The position numbers and the translations under genes were made by a program. 64,000 nucleotides of DNA from Martinezella tropici (lineage in GTDB: Bacteria > Pseudomonadota > Alphaproteobacteria > Rhizobiales > Rhizobiaceae): the NCBI RefSeq assembly GCF_008370325.1, contig NZ_VNIP01000008.1:1-64000 (forward strand), given 5' to 3'. The notes below the pieces were generated by a model. The model did not search any database and was not told the origin of the DNA. It worked only from the letters and a program-made list of their open reading frames with translations. Shown in pieces: positions 24,092 through 33,611 of the stretch (its first letter is position 1; every line of letters begins with the position of its first letter).

Positions 24092-24898
24092 ATGAAAAAA
24101 ACGGTCATCGCATTTGGCCTTCTGGCCGCCGCTTCCGCCATCTCGCCGGCCAAGGCCGACAAACTGGACGACATCATTTCCTCGGGAACGCTGCGCTGCG
24201 CTGTCGTGCTCGACTTCCCGCCCATGGGCTCGCGCGACGCAAACAACAATCCGATCGGCTTCGACGTGGACTATTGCAATGATCTCGCCAAGGCGCTCGG
24301 CGTCACGGCCGAGATTGTCGAAACGCCGTTCCCCGAGCGCATTCCAGCGCTGATGTCCGGTCGCGTCGATATCGGCGTTGCCTCGACGTCGGATACGCTT
24401 GAGCGCGCCAAAACCGTCGGCATGACCGTTCCTTATTTCGCCTTCGAAATGGCCGTTACTTCCAACGACAAGTCGGGCATCAAGTCCTTCGAGGATATGA
24501 AGGGCAAGATCGTCGGCGCGACTGCCGGAACATTCGAGGCGATCGCGCTCGAAAAGCAGGTCAAGGCTTGGGGCACTGGTGAGTTCCGTCCCTATCAGAC
24601 GCAAGCGGACGTCTTCCTGGCGCTCAGCCAAGGCCAGCTCGACGCGACCGTTTCTACCTCGACCGTTGCCCAGGCAACCGTGAAGTCCGGCAAGTTCGCC
24701 GGCATTTCCGTCGTCGGCAAGGCGCCGTTCCAAACGGACTACGTCTCCCTCTTCACCAATCGCGAAGAGTACGGCCTCATCAATTATCTCAACCTCTTCA
24801 TCAATCAGCAGGTTCGCACGGGCCGCTATTCCGAGCTCTACGAGAAGTGGGTCGGCGGCGCCTTGCCATCCCTGACGGTGAACAGCGTCTATCGCTAA
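24092..24898 (+). CDS. Polar amino acid ABC transporter, periplasmic binding protein
   Basis: A 268-residue family-3 solute-binding protein. The signal peptide is residues 1-22 (KKTVIAFGLLAAASAISPAKA). The mature protein begins DKLDDIISSGTLRCAV and includes PIGFDVDYCNDLAKALG, SGRVDIGVASTSDT and AFEMAVTSND, all typical of the HisJ/GlnH fold. It heads a four-gene transporter operon followed by FAD dehydrogenase and aconitase X genes. Its ligand is thus probably a hydroxyproline or related imino acid; the sequence alone does not fix the ligand. Confidence 0.87.
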   Translation: MKKTVIAFGLLAAASAISPAKADKLDDIISSGTLRCAVVLDFPPMGSRDANNNPIGFDVDYCNDLAKALGVTAEIVETPFPERIPALMSGRVDIGVASTSDTLERAKTVGMTVPYFAFEMAVTSNDKSGIKSFEDMKGKIVGATAGTFEAIALEKQVKAWGTGEFRPYQTQADVFLALSQGQLDATVSTSTVAQATVKSGKFAGISVVGKAPFQTDYVSLFTNREEYGLINYLNLFINQQVRTGRYSELYEKWVGGALPSLTVNSVYR

Positions 24899-24969
24899 TC
24901 GGATCGCTCTCAACGACGGCGTAGCCATTCATGGCCGCGCCGTTCGACCTTTCCGAAAGGTGGACGTTC

Positions 24970-25635
24970 ATGTTCAGCTACACCTTCCACTGGAATCAGG
25001 CCTTCAAGGTATTGCCGCAGCTGCTCGATGGCGCGGTGGTCACCCTGCAGATCGCAATCCTGTCGATGGCGATCGGCCTTGCCTGCGCCCTGGCGCTCAC
25101 GCTCTTCAGGCTTTCCGGCAGCCGCCTGCTGACCGGTATCGCCTCGATTTGGGTCGAGGTCGCCCGCAATACGCCGGCGCTCTTCCAGATCTACATGGCC
25201 CATTTCGGGCTCGGCAATTTCGGCATTCACCTCAGCCCCTATACGGCGCTGCTTGTTGGTATCGCCTTCAACAACGCCGGATATCTCGCCGAGAATTTCC
25301 GTGGTGCGCTCAAGGCCATCCCGGACACGCAAACGCGCGCCGGCCGGTCCCTCGGCATGACATCGCTGCAAGCCTTCCGGCTGATCGTCCTGCCGCAGAT
25401 GCTGCGCATCGCCTTCCTGCCCGTCACCAACCAGATGGTCTGGGCGATCCTGATGACTTCGCTCGGCGTGACCGTCGGCATGAACACCGATCTTGCGGGC
25501 GTCACGCAGGAATTGAACGCGCGTTCATTCCGTACCTTCGAATTCTTCGCGCTCGCCGCCGTGATCTATTACCTGATCGCCAAGCTGGTCACGCTCCTCG
25601 CCCGGCTCGCCGCCTGGCGCATGTTCCGCTACTGA
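24970..25635 (+). CDS. Polar amino acid ABC transporter permease 1
   Basis: About 221 residues with five or six membrane helices and the His/Glu/Gln-type permease signature. The early segment VVTLQIAILSMAIGLACALALTL forms a helix, the sequence VEVARNTPALFQIYMAHFGL is the conserved RNTP region, and the cytoplasmic EAA-like loop is AGRSLGMTSLQAFRLIVLPQ. ATG 24970 with GAAAGGTGG upstream is preferred to ATG 24931, which lacks a good site. It pairs with the permease at 25648. Confidence 0.85.
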   Translation: MFSYTFHWNQAFKVLPQLLDGAVVTLQIAILSMAIGLACALALTLFRLSGSRLLTGIASIWVEVARNTPALFQIYMAHFGLGNFGIHLSPYTALLVGIAFNNAGYLAENFRGALKAIPDTQTRAGRSLGMTSLQAFRLIVLPQMLRIAFLPVTNQMVWAILMTSLGVTVGMNTDLAGVTQELNARSFRTFEFFALAAVIYYLIAKLVTLLARLAAWRMFRY

Positions 25636-25647
25636 AAGAGGTGAGAG

Positions 25648-26301
25648 ATGTTCGATACCGCACTCACCTGGAATGACCTCCTCTTCCTGGCCAAGGGCGC
25701 CGGGATGACGCTTCTGGTCACCGGCGTATCCGTTCTTGCGGGCACGATCCTTGGAGTCGTCTTCGGAGTGATCCGCGTCCAGGCCGGTTCCATCTGGTCG
25801 GCGCCGCTCACCTTCGTACTCGACGTGTTTCGTTCGGTGCCGCTGCTCATCCAGCTGGTCCTCGGAAATGCGCTGCAGTCGATCCTGAAGCTCGGCTGGG
25901 CGCCGTTCACCACGTCCTGCGTGGTGCTGTCGCTCTACACGGCCGCCTATTGCACCGAAATCGTGCGCGGCGGTATTGCTGCCGTCCCGCCCAATACCCG
26001 CCGCGCCGCACGCTCGCTCGGCATGAGCTGGCGGCAAGACATGTGCTATATCGTGGCGCCGCTTGCCACGCGCGTCGCGCTTCCGTCCTGGATCGGGCTT
26101 TCGCTCGGCGTCATGAAGGATTCCGCGCTGGTCCTGTGGCTCGGGCTGATCGAGCTGTTGCGCGCCTCGCAAGTCCTCGTGACCCGCCTACACGAACCGC
26201 TGCTGATCCTGATGATCTGCGGCGTGATCTACTTCATCATCAGCTTCCCGATCGCCCGCCTCGGCGGTTATCTCGAAAAACGGTGGTCCCCCAATGATTG
26301 A
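25648..26301 (+). CDS. Polar amino acid ABC transporter permease 2
   Basis: A 217-residue second permease. GAGMTLLVTGVSVLAGTIL forms the first membrane helix; FVLDVFRSVPLLIQLVLG is the conserved R-S-V-P region and ARSLGMSWRQDMCYIVAP the EAA loop. AAAGAGGTGAGAG precedes the ATG, 12 bp after the first permease. Its end overlaps the ATPase gene by 8 bp, so the transporter is made as one unit. Confidence 0.87.
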   Translation: MFDTALTWNDLLFLAKGAGMTLLVTGVSVLAGTILGVVFGVIRVQAGSIWSAPLTFVLDVFRSVPLLIQLVLGNALQSILKLGWAPFTTSCVVLSLYTAAYCTEIVRGGIAAVPPNTRRAARSLGMSWRQDMCYIVAPLATRVALPSWIGLSLGVMKDSALVLWLGLIELLRASQVLVTRLHEPLLILMICGVIYFIISFPIARLGGYLEKRWSPND

Positions 26302-27016
26302 GATCGAAAATGTCCGCAAGTCCTTCGGCCCGCTCGAAGTGCTGAAAGGGATCAACCTTACCGTCAGCAAGGGCGAGGTCGTCACCATCATCGGCGGCTC
26401 TGGCTCCGGCAAGTCGACGCTTCTGACCTGCATCAACGGTCTGGAACCTATCGATTCCGGCTACATCCGCATCGACGGCACCGAAGTGCATGCGAAATCG
26501 ACCGACCTCAACAAGCTGCGCCGCAGGGTCGGCATCGTCTTCCAGCAATGGAATGCGTTCCCGCACCTGACCGTGCTGGAAAACGTCATGCTGGCGCCCC
26601 GCAAGGTGCTCGGCCTCAGCCGGCAGCAGGCCGAGGAGATGGCGGTCAAGCAGCTCACCCATGTCGGTCTTGCGGAAAAGCTCTCCATCTATCCGACGCG
26701 CCTGTCGGGCGGCCAGCAGCAGCGCATGGCGATTGCAAGGGCGCTTGCCATGTCGCCGGAATACATGTTGTTTGACGAGGTGACGTCGGCGCTCGATCCC
26801 ATGCTGGTCGGCGAGGTGCTCGATACGCTGAAGATGCTGGCGGAGGAGGGAATGACCATGATCTGCGTGACGCATGAAATGGCGTTTGCTCGCGATGTCT
26901 CGGATCGCGTCGCCTATTTCCATCAGGGCGTCATGGCCGAGATCGGCAAGCCCGAGCAGATTTTCGGCGCGCCGCAGCATCCCGAGACGCAGAAGTTTCT
27001 CGCGAGCGTGCGTTGA
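26294..27016 (+). CDS. Polar amino acid ABC transporter ATP-binding protein
   Basis: A 240-residue ABC ATPase of the GlnQ/HisP type. Walker A is GGSGSGKST (~residue 35), the Q-loop is VFQQWNAFPHLTV, the signature LSGGQQQRMAIARAL, Walker B YMLFDEVTSALDP and the switch histidine VTHEMAFA. It overlaps the permease upstream and its TGA overlaps the ATG of the FAD dehydrogenase by one base, so the oxidase is coupled to uptake. Confidence 0.92.
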   Translation: MIEIENVRKSFGPLEVLKGINLTVSKGEVVTIIGGSGSGKSTLLTCINGLEPIDSGYIRIDGTEVHAKSTDLNKLRRRVGIVFQQWNAFPHLTVLENVMLAPRKVLGLSRQQAEEMAVKQLTHVGLAEKLSIYPTRLSGGQQQRMAIARALAMSPEYMLFDEVTSALDPMLVGEVLDTLKMLAEEGMTMICVTHEMAFARDVSDRVAYFHQGVMAEIGKPEQIFGAPQHPETQKFLASVR

Positions 27017-28257
27017 TGGCGAGACCGGACGTCATCGTCATCGGGGCCGGCGTGGTCGGCCTTTCCGCCGCGATTGCGGCCCAGTCGCGTGGCTTGAGCG
27101 TTGTCGTCATTGATCGTCAGGGGCCGGCCGCCGGGGCCTCGGCTGGCAATGCCGGTGCCTTCGCCTTCACGGATATCCTGCCGCTTGCCTCCCCGGGCAT
27201 TTTGAAGAAGGCGCCGAAATGGCTCCTCGATCCGCTGGGGCCGCTGTCGGTGCCGCCTGCCTATGCGCTCAAGATCGCGCCGTGGATGTTCCGTTTCTGG
27301 CGCGCCTGCCAGCCCTCGCGCGTTGCCCATTCGACGGCGGCGCAGACCAGCCTGATGGATCTTTCCAAGGCCGAGTTGGAACCTTTCCTTGCCGCGACGG
27401 ACACGCTTTCCATGCTGCGCAAAGAGGGCAATCTCCAGGTCTATGAAAGCGAGGCGGAATTCCGCGCTTCGCTGTCGGGCTGGGACGTGCGCCGCAACCA
27501 CGGCATCGAATTCCAGCATGTGAAGGCCGACGAGATGGCGGCGATCCAGCCGGGGCTGGCATCGCGTTTCACCCTCGGCACCTTCACGCCCGGCTGGTAT
27601 TCGATTGCCGATCCCAAGCTTTATACGCTCGCGCTGGCCGCACACTTTCGCAGTCGCGGCGGCGTCATCGAGACGGCGGAAATATCGGCGCTCCGTACGA
27701 TCCCGAGTGGTATCGAAGCGGTGGCGACGGATGGGATGCTGCGCCAGGCCGGCAAGGTCGTTCTGGCCGCCGGCGCCTTCTCGCACCGGATAGCCAAAAC
27801 GCTTGGCGAGCACATTCCGCTCGAGACCGAACGCGGCTACAATACGACGCTGCCGGCCGATGCCTTCGATCTGCGCACGCAGATAACTTTCGGTGGCCAT
27901 GGCTTCGTTGTCAGCAAGCTTTCGACTGGCATTCGTGTCGGTGGCGCGGTGGAGCTGGGCGGGCTGGAGCTGCCGCCGAATTTTCGCCGGTCCGATGCCA
28001 TGCTGCAGAAGGCTCGCACCTTCCTGACCGGTCTCAAGCCGGAGGGTGGCGTGCAATGGATGGGCTTCCGGCCATCACTGCCCGACAGCCTGCCTGCCAT
28101 CGGCCGTGCCAGGGCGACACCGGATGTGATCTATGCCTTCGGCCACGGCCATCTGGGCTTGACCCAGTCGGCCGGCACAGCGCGTCTCGTCGCCGACCTT
28201 CTGACGGGGCGGACACCAGCCATCGACCTTGATCCGTTCTCCCCGCAACGCTTCTGA
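27016..28257 (+). CDS. FAD-dependent D-amino acid / hydroxyproline dehydrogenase (DadA-like)
   Basis: A 413-residue FAD oxidoreductase of the DAO family. The dinucleotide-binding motif [14 protein letters not shown] is at residues ~5-18, the FAD-associated [12 protein letters not shown] near residue 40, and the C-terminal FAD motif is [17 protein letters not shown] with [15 protein letters not shown]. Homologues in rhizobial hydroxyproline loci oxidise D-hydroxyproline to pyrroline-4-hydroxy-2-carboxylate. Position between a transporter and aconitase X supports an imino acid substrate. ATG 27016 is favoured over the TTG one codon earlier. Confidence 0.82.
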   Translation: MARPDVIVIGAGVVGLSAAIAAQSRGLSVVVIDRQGPAAGASAGNAGAFAFTDILPLASPGILKKAPKWLLDPLGPLSVPPAYALKIAPWMFRFWRACQPSRVAHSTAAQTSLMDLSKAELEPFLAATDTLSMLRKEGNLQVYESEAEFRASLSGWDVRRNHGIEFQHVKADEMAAIQPGLASRFTLGTFTPGWYSIADPKLYTLALAAHFRSRGGVIETAEISALRTIPSGIEAVATDGMLRQAGKVVLAAGAFSHRIAKTLGEHIPLETERGYNTTLPADAFDLRTQITFGGHGFVVSKLSTGIRVGGAVELGGLELPPNFRRSDAMLQKARTFLTGLKPEGGVQWMGFRPSLPDSLPAIGRARATPDVIYAFGHGHLGLTQSAGTARLVADLLTGRTPAIDLDPFSPQRF

Positions 28258-28336
28258 CGCAAACAGGCACGCCGACGCGGCCTTCGCATCGGCGATCACG
28301 ACCCTCTTGCATATGGATTATGGTGAAATGAACGAC

Positions 28337-30016
28337 ATGGCATCGGCTCGCAGCATCATGGGCGGCACGGCAGAGGGCCGCGTCGTCGTCACGCAGGAAG
28401 CACTTAGCTTCTGGGGCGGGGTGGATCCGGCCACCGGCAAGGTCATCGATATCCATCATCCCTTGCACGGCGAATGTCTCACTGGCGCGGTCCTGATGAT
28501 GCCGTCGAGCCGCGGCTCCTGTACCGGCTCCGGCGTGCTGCTCGATCTCGCGCTGACAGGCCGCGCGCCCGCTGCTTTAATCTTTTGCGAGGCTGAGGAT
28601 GTGCTGACGCTCGGCGCGCTTGTCGCCGCCGAAATGTTTGGTCGGCAGCTACCGGTCGTGCGGCTCCATCCGAATGTCTTTGCGCGCTTGTCGGATGCAA
28701 AGACCATCCGGATCGAAACTGCAGCCGTCGTGGCGGACGGCGAGACGATTCCCCTTCTGCCGCCCGCCACCTCCGGGCTTTCTCTGACGGAAGCCGATCG
28801 GTCCATGCTGGAGGGCGGCGAGGGTGTTGCGGTTGCCCAGGCTATGCGCATCCTGACCGCCATGGCTGCACAGCAAGGTGCCACCTCCCTCATCGACGTG
28901 ACGCAAGGGCATATCGATGGATGTATCTATGCAAGTCCGGCCAACCTGACTTTCGCGGAAAAAATGGCCGAGCTTGGTGGGCGCGTGCGCGTGCCAACCA
29001 CGATGAACGCCATTTCGGTCGATCGTGCCAACTGGCGTTCGCAGGGCGTGCCGGAGGATTTTGGCGATCCCGCCGCGCGACTTGCCGACGCCTATGTGCG
29101 CATGGGCTGCCGTCCAACTTTCACCTGCTCGCCCTATCTGCTCGATAGCGCGCCGGGCGCCGGCGAGGCCATCGGCTGGGCGGAATCCAACGCGGTCATT
29201 TTCGCCAACAGCGTACTTGCCGCGCGCACGGCCAAGCATCCCGATTTCCTCGACCTCTGCATCGCATTGACGGGCCGCGCCCCGCTTTCGGGCGTATATC
29301 TGGATGAAAATCGCAAGGCGACGCGTATCCTCGACGTTGAACTTCCCGAAGGTCGCGACGATGCCTTCTGGCCGCTCATCGGCTATCTCGCGGGAAAGGC
29401 GTCTCCCGATCGCATTCCATTGCTGCGCGGCCTTGCCGCCGGTCATCCGTCGCGCGACGACCTGAAGGCACTCTGCGCCGCCTTCGGTACGACTTCGGCA
29501 GCACCCATGCTGCATGTCGAAGGTGTGACGCCCGAGGCTGCCGATGCTCTTAATCCAAATGCCGATCGCCTCGCCATTACGCGCGCCGACATGGCTGCCG
29601 CCTGGAAGATACTGAACGAGGGGCCGGAAGCAGTCGAGCTTGTCGCCATCGGCAGCCCGCACGCCTCGCTTGCCGAATGTCGTGCGCTTGCCGACGCGTT
29701 TGCGGGCCGGCACCGACTGCCTGAGGTAATGGTCATCGTCACTGCAGGACGCGAGGTCATTACGGCTGCCGAGGCGGATGGGACGCTCGCGAGGCTGCGC
29801 GACAGCGGCGTGCAGGTTCTGCCCGATCTTTGCTGGTGCTCGATTTCGGAGCCGGTCTTTCCGCCCGGAACGCGCGCCGTAATGACCAATTCAGGCAAAT
29901 ACGCGCATTATGGTCCGGGCCTCAGCGGTCGCACCGTTCGCTTCGGCAGCCTCGCCGATTGCGTGGAAGCTGCTGTCGCGGGGCGTGTTGCTACCGGCCT
30001 GCCGAACTGGCTCTGA
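28337..30016 (+). CDS. Aconitase X, fused type (cis-3-hydroxy-L-proline dehydratase candidate)
   Basis: A ~559-residue aconitase X with the small swivel domain (old DUF126) first: [20 protein letters not shown], then [10 protein letters not shown] and [17 protein letters not shown]. The large domain (old DUF521) follows: [61 protein letters not shown]. Type I fused aconitase X enzymes dehydrate cis-3-hydroxy-L-proline to delta1-pyrroline-2-carboxylate. The reductase at 22709 and the transporter fit this. Fe-S/metal ligand cysteines are visible (SCTGSG, TCSPY). Start is uncertain: ATG 28337 has GGTGAA about 10 bp upstream; 28313, 28328 or a TTG at 28229 are alternatives. Confidence 0.85.
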   Translation: MASARSIMGGTAEGRVVVTQEALSFWGGVDPATGKVIDIHHPLHGECLTGAVLMMPSSRGSCTGSGVLLDLALTGRAPAALIFCEAEDVLTLGALVAAEMFGRQLPVVRLHPNVFARLSDAKTIRIETAAVVADGETIPLLPPATSGLSLTEADRSMLEGGEGVAVAQAMRILTAMAAQQGATSLIDVTQGHIDGCIYASPANLTFAEKMAELGGRVRVPTTMNAISVDRANWRSQGVPEDFGDPAARLADAYVRMGCRPTFTCSPYLLDSAPGAGEAIGWAESNAVIFANSVLAARTAKHPDFLDLCIALTGRAPLSGVYLDENRKATRILDVELPEGRDDAFWPLIGYLAGKASPDRIPLLRGLAAGHPSRDDLKALCAAFGTTSAAPMLHVEGVTPEAADALNPNADRLAITRADMAAAWKILNEGPEAVELVAIGSPHASLAECRALADAFAGRHRLPEVMVIVTAGREVITAAEADGTLARLRDSGVQVLPDLCWCSISEPVFPPGTRAVMTNSGKYAHYGPGLSGRTVRFGSLADCVEAAVAGRVATGLPNWL

Positions 30017-30039
30017 TGAGCATCAGCCATGACGTTGCG

Positions 30040-30067
30040 TAGAAGGCATTCTGGTGAATGCCTTCTA
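30040..30067. terminator. Perfect hairpin between convergent genes
   Basis: A 12-bp perfect stem TAGAAGGCATTC / GAATGCCTTCTA with a TGGT loop, between the convergent aconitase X (ends 30016) and racemase-family gene (ends 30085). There is no U-tract on either side. It may still end both transcripts or stabilise their 3' ends. Confidence 0.5.
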
Positions 30068-30084
30068 TACTGGTATTTCCCCGT

Positions 30085-31113
30085 TCAAAGATCCATCGGC
30101 CAGGTGTCCGACAGCCGGTAACCGGCGGGGAAGGGGTCATCCGGATCGACCATCAGCTGGTGCGTGCCGACGATCCAGGCGCGGCCTGATATGATCGGGC
30201 TGATTGCGGATTTACCGTTGAGCTCGACGGCGCCGTCGATGCTGCAGTGGAATTCGGTATCGATGAGCGAGGTCCCGACAAACCGGTCGCCGACCTTCAT
30301 TTGACCCTTTGCGTGCAGAACGGCCATGCGAGCGGAACAGCCGGTGCCGGTCGGGGAGCGATCGATTTTGCCGGGACGAATGGCGACTGCGTTCTTCCCC
30401 CGTAAGATACCATCCTTCATCTGCACCGGCTCGGTGATCTGGCAGAAGGAGATGTGGTTCCAGTCGTTGACGGGATGGCTAAAGCCGAGTTGTTCATTGG
30501 CCGCTTCGGTGATTTTCACGCCGAGCCGGGCTATGTCGCGCGCCTGATCTGGCTGAAGGCTCACATTAATCGAGGCAGCGTCCACGAGTACGAAACTGTC
30601 GCCGCCATAGGCGGTATCCACGGTGATCGTGCCGATGCCCTTGACTTCGAGCTTTGCATCGAGCTTGTCGGCGAAGGACGGGACATTGCGGACATGAATG
30701 CGCTCGGCCTTGCCGTTGCGACATTCGGCTTTCACCTCGATCAGGCCGCCCGGCGCTTCCAGGACCATGCGGGTGATCGGCTCCTGCATCGGAATAATGC
30801 CGGTATCGAGCAGAACGGTGGAAACGCAGATCGAGTTCGAGCCCGACATGGGTGGTGTATCGGCCGGCTCCATGATGATCCAGGCCATCTGGGCCTTCGG
30901 GTCCTTCGGCGGAACCAGCAGGTTCACGTGGCGGAAAACGCCGCCGCGCGGTTCGTTGAGAACGAAATTCCTCAAGGTTTCGTCTTCAGCGATCCAGCGC
31001 GACTGTTCCCAGACGGTCGCTCCGGGAGGAGGGGCGATCCCACCGACGATCACATCACCGACTTCCCCTTCAGCGTGACAGCTGACGACATGAACGACTT
31101 TCGATGTACGCAT
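30085..31113 (-). CDS. Proline racemase family protein (hydroxyproline epimerase/dehydratase-like)
   Basis: A 342-residue protein with the two-lobed fold of proline racemase, 4-hydroxyproline 2-epimerase and trans-3-hydroxyproline dehydratase. Conserved features are [15 protein letters not shown] at the start, [15 protein letters not shown] and [15 protein letters not shown]. The two catalytic positions, both Cys in racemases, appear as Ser (PPMSGSNS) and Thr (SPTGTG). A Thr at the second position is typical of the trans-3-hydroxyproline dehydratase group. Given its neighbours a hydroxyproline role is likely, but with neither cysteine in place the reaction is open. It probably belongs to the regulon of GntR at 31318. 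Confidence 0.78.
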   Translation of the reverse strand: MRTSKVVHVVSCHAEGEVGDVIVGGIAPPPGATVWEQSRWIAEDETLRNFVLNEPRGGVFRHVNLLVPPKDPKAQMAWIIMEPADTPPMSGSNSICVSTVLLDTGIIPMQEPITRMVLEAPGGLIEVKAECRNGKAERIHVRNVPSFADKLDAKLEVKGIGTITVDTAYGGDSFVLVDAASINVSLQPDQARDIARLGVKITEAANEQLGFSHPVNDWNHISFCQITEPVQMKDGILRGKNAVAIRPGKIDRSPTGTGCSARMAVLHAKGQMKVGDRFVGTSLIDTEFHCSIDGAVELNGKSAISPIISGRAWIVGTHQLMVDPDDPFPAGYRLSDTWPMDL

Positions 31114-31140
31114 TTCTGCTCCAGCCTCTTTCAGATATTT

Positions 31141-31157
31141 TCGTATAACGTATACGA
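31141..31157. promoter_or_regulatory. Operator palindrome TCGTATA-ACG-TATACGA
   Basis: A perfect 7-bp inverted repeat with a 3-bp centre lies 28-44 bp upstream of the racemase-family start codon, where it would overlap the promoter. GntR/FCD regulators bind such GTATAC-type palindromes, and one is encoded divergently at 31318. Confidence 0.6.
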
Positions 31158-31317
31158 TTCAGGAAGGCCGTCAAGGTTCCCTAGCGGCGCACGCGCCCCA
31201 TCCATCAGATAGACAGACCGCCGCCTTGCGCCTCTAAAGGAGATCGAGATATTGAGAAGATATTGCGGCACTAAAGCCTTCAATCATCCTGAGACGTTTC
31301 CGGGGAATAACGACTGA

Positions 31318-31992
31318 ATGCCTCTCAATATCGAAGAGATACCCAATCTGGGGAAGGCGCCGAGCACATCCGATGTGATCCTGAAATTCATCCGGGATTC
31401 CATCGCCGACGGCTCGCTTGACGAGGGGGAACCGATCCGCCAGGACGATGTTGCGCGTCTCTTCAATGTCAGCAAGATCCCCGTTCGCGAGGCGCTGAAG
31501 CGGCTCGAGGCCGAAGGGCTAGTGGAATTCCACCGCAACAGAGGGGCGATCGTCACCAGTGTTTCAGAACCCGAGATTGCGCAGATTTTCGAGGTCCGCG
31601 CCATTTTGGAATCGAATGCGTTGAGACTCTCCATGCCCTTCATGACGGAGAAGACTTTCGATAAGGCTCAAGGTTATTGCGACGCCTTTGCCAGGGAGGC
31701 AGACGTCGCACGCTGGTCGGAGCTGAATTGGCAGTTTCACAGTTGTCTCTATGAAGACGCCCGGAGACCCTATCTCGTCAGCACGATCCGCTCCGTCAAC
31801 GACCGGCTCGAACGCTACCTGCGGGTACAGCTCACCCTGTCGCACGGCAAGGAAACAGCGGATCGCGAGCATCGCGAATTGCTGGCGATCTGCAAAACGG
31901 GTGACGTGGAAAAAGCCGCCGCGTTTTTGACCGATCACATCATGCAGGCGTGTCAATCGCTACTGCACCATCTCCCCGCCAAGCGAAGCTGA
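31318..31992 (+). CDS. GntR family regulator (FCD type)
   Basis: A 224-residue regulator: winged HTH at ~15-80 (DVILKFIRDSIADGSLDEGEP, then LFNVSKIPVREALKRLEAEGLV) and a C-terminal FCD domain (EIAQIFEVRAILESNAL, WQFHSCLYED, HRELLAICKTGDVEKA). It is divergent from the racemase-family gene with a perfect palindrome between them, and convergent with the SDR operon at 32024. It probably represses the racemase-family gene and perhaps itself. The start uses GGGGAATAA upstream. Confidence 0.87.
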   Translation: MPLNIEEIPNLGKAPSTSDVILKFIRDSIADGSLDEGEPIRQDDVARLFNVSKIPVREALKRLEAEGLVEFHRNRGAIVTSVSEPEIAQIFEVRAILESNALRLSMPFMTEKTFDKAQGYCDAFAREADVARWSELNWQFHSCLYEDARRPYLVSTIRSVNDRLERYLRVQLTLSHGKETADREHRELLAICKTGDVEKAAAFLTDHIMQACQSLLHHLPAKRS

Positions 31993-32023
31993 TGGCAGCC
32001 TCCGCATTCGATCACGTCACAGC

Positions 32024-32785
32024 CTAGACAACCGTTTCGCCGCCATCGACGACGAGGATTTGTCCCGTCATGTAGGAGGAGCGGTCGGAAACGAGAAAAA
32101 GGATCGGCTCGGCAATTTCCGAAACGTCGGCCCAGCGTCCGAGCGGTACTTTTTCGGCGATATAGTCTTCGATGGCGCTGCGGCCACCCATCTGCGCGAT
32201 GAACGGCACGTTGAACGGCGTATCGACCCAGCCGGGGCAGAGCGCGTTGACGCGGATACCGAAGCGGGCATAGTCGCCGGCCATCTGCCGGGTCATGGCG
32301 ATGACGGCGTGCTTGGAGGTAGTGTAGGCAATCATCTCGCGGTCATAGAGCACGCCCGATGACGACGAGGTGTTGAGGATCACCCCCTTGCCGGCCTTCT
32401 TCATGATCGGCATGACAAAACGCGAAGCCATGAAATGTGCGCGGACATTCAGGTTCCAGGACGTATCGAAGCCGGAAACCGCAACCTCTTCCAGATTGCC
32501 CGCGACCTGAGCGCCGGCGTGATTGTGCAGGATGTCGATGCGTTCGTGCCGCGCGGCGATCTTCGCGATCCCCGCCTCGAGCGCCTGATCGTCCATAACG
32601 TCGACGACGAGGCTCTCCGCATTCCCACCTGTCTCCTCGATCTGGCGCACGGTTTCATCGGCATTGGCCAAATCGATATCGGCGACGATCACATGCGCGC
32701 CTTCGCGCGCCATGATCAGCGCGCCGGCGCGGCCGATGCCGGAGCCGGCTCCGGTGACGATTGCGACCCGATCCTTGAGTATCAT
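32024..32785 (-). CDS. Short-chain dehydrogenase/reductase
   Basis: A 253-residue classical SDR. The NAD(P) motif is TGAGSGIG near residue 13, NNAG appears as HNHAGAQ, the catalytic Ser is in NTSSSSG and the YxxxK pair in YTTSK. The C-terminal strand is LVVDGGETVV. ATG 32785 follows AGGGAAAA, and the frame is open upstream. It is the last gene of a polyamine-type ABC transporter operon, 13 bp after the second permease, so it probably oxidises or reduces the imported compound. Substrate unknown. Confidence 0.85.
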   Translation of the reverse strand: MILKDRVAIVTGAGSGIGRAGALIMAREGAHVIVADIDLANADETVRQIEETGGNAESLVVDVMDDQALEAGIAKIAARHERIDILHNHAGAQVAGNLEEVAVSGFDTSWNLNVRAHFMASRFVMPIMKKAGKGVILNTSSSSGVLYDREMIAYTTSKHAVIAMTRQMAGDYARFGIRVNALCPGWVDTPFNVPFIAQMGGRSAIEDYIAEKVPLGRWADVSEIAEPILFLVSDRSSYMTGQILVVDGGETVV

Positions 32786-32798
32786 GTGTTTTCCCTGG

Positions 32799-33611
32799 TC
32801 AGTTTGTCGTTGTCTTTTCACGCATCAGGAAACGCGCGATGAGAATGAGGCAGAGTGACGCGATCAGCACCATGGTCGCGATCGCGTTGATCTCCGGCGT
32901 GACGCCGCGGCGGATCGAGGCGAAGACATAGATCGGCAGCGTCGTATTCGATCCCGCAACGAAGAAAGCGATGATGAAATCGTCGAAGGAAAAGGTGAAG
33001 GCGAGCAGGAAGCCGGCGAGGATCGACGGCATGATCTGCGGCAAGACGATCTGCCGGAAGGTGGTCAGCGGCGTGGCGTAGAGGTCACCGGAGGCTTCGA
33101 CGATATCGCGCCCGAGGCTCGCGATGCGCGCCTTTACAATCATTGTTACCAGCGCCATGGTGAAGAGGCCGTGTGCCGCGATGATCGAGCCGTAGCCGAG
33201 TGCGAATTTCGGCGGCTGATCGCCAGGCCAGATGGCCGCGATCAATGGGTTGATGATGCCGAAGACCTCGACCAGCGCCACCAGCGTCGCAATGCCGATG
33301 ACGACACCCGGCACGACGATCGCCGCTGCAAAGAGCCCGTCGAAGACGGCGCGGGCGCGCGGGCCGAGCCGCTCCAGTCCGATTGCCGCCATCGTACCGA
33401 AGATCGCCGCGAGTGCTGCACTGGTAAAGGCGATGATGAGGCTGTTCTGCAGCGCTTCCATCAGGAAAGTGTTGGACAGCGCCCGCCCATACCACTGCGT
33501 CGAAAAGCCGGTGAACTCGCTCGCATTGCGGCCAGCATTGAAGGAGAACAAGACGACGAGCGCGATCGGCGTATACAGGAACAGATAGACGAAAGTGACG
33601 AGCGCGCGCAT
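32799..33611 (-). CDS. Spermidine/putrescine-type ABC transporter permease (PotC-like)
   Basis: A 270-residue permease with about six membrane helices. The first is ALVTFVYLFLYTPIALVVLFSF and the MetI-type EAA loop is the stretch DIVEASGDLYATPLTTFRQI, ending VLPQIMPSI. FSFDDFIIAFFVAG is the well-known DDF motif of PotC proteins. Its start codon overlaps the stop of the preceding permease. Such systems import polyamines, opines or modified amino acids; context with hydroxyproline genes does not settle the ligand. Confidence 0.87.
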   Translation of the reverse strand: MRALVTFVYLFLYTPIALVVLFSFNAGRNASEFTGFSTQWYGRALSNTFLMEALQNSLIIAFTSAALAAIFGTMAAIGLERLGPRARAVFDGLFAAAIVVPGVVIGIATLVALVEVFGIINPLIAAIWPGDQPPKFALGYGSIIAAHGLFTMALVTMIVKARIASLGRDIVEASGDLYATPLTTFRQIVLPQIMPSILAGFLLAFTFSFDDFIIAFFVAGSNTTLPIYVFASIRRGVTPEINAIATMVLIASLCLILIARFLMREKTTTN

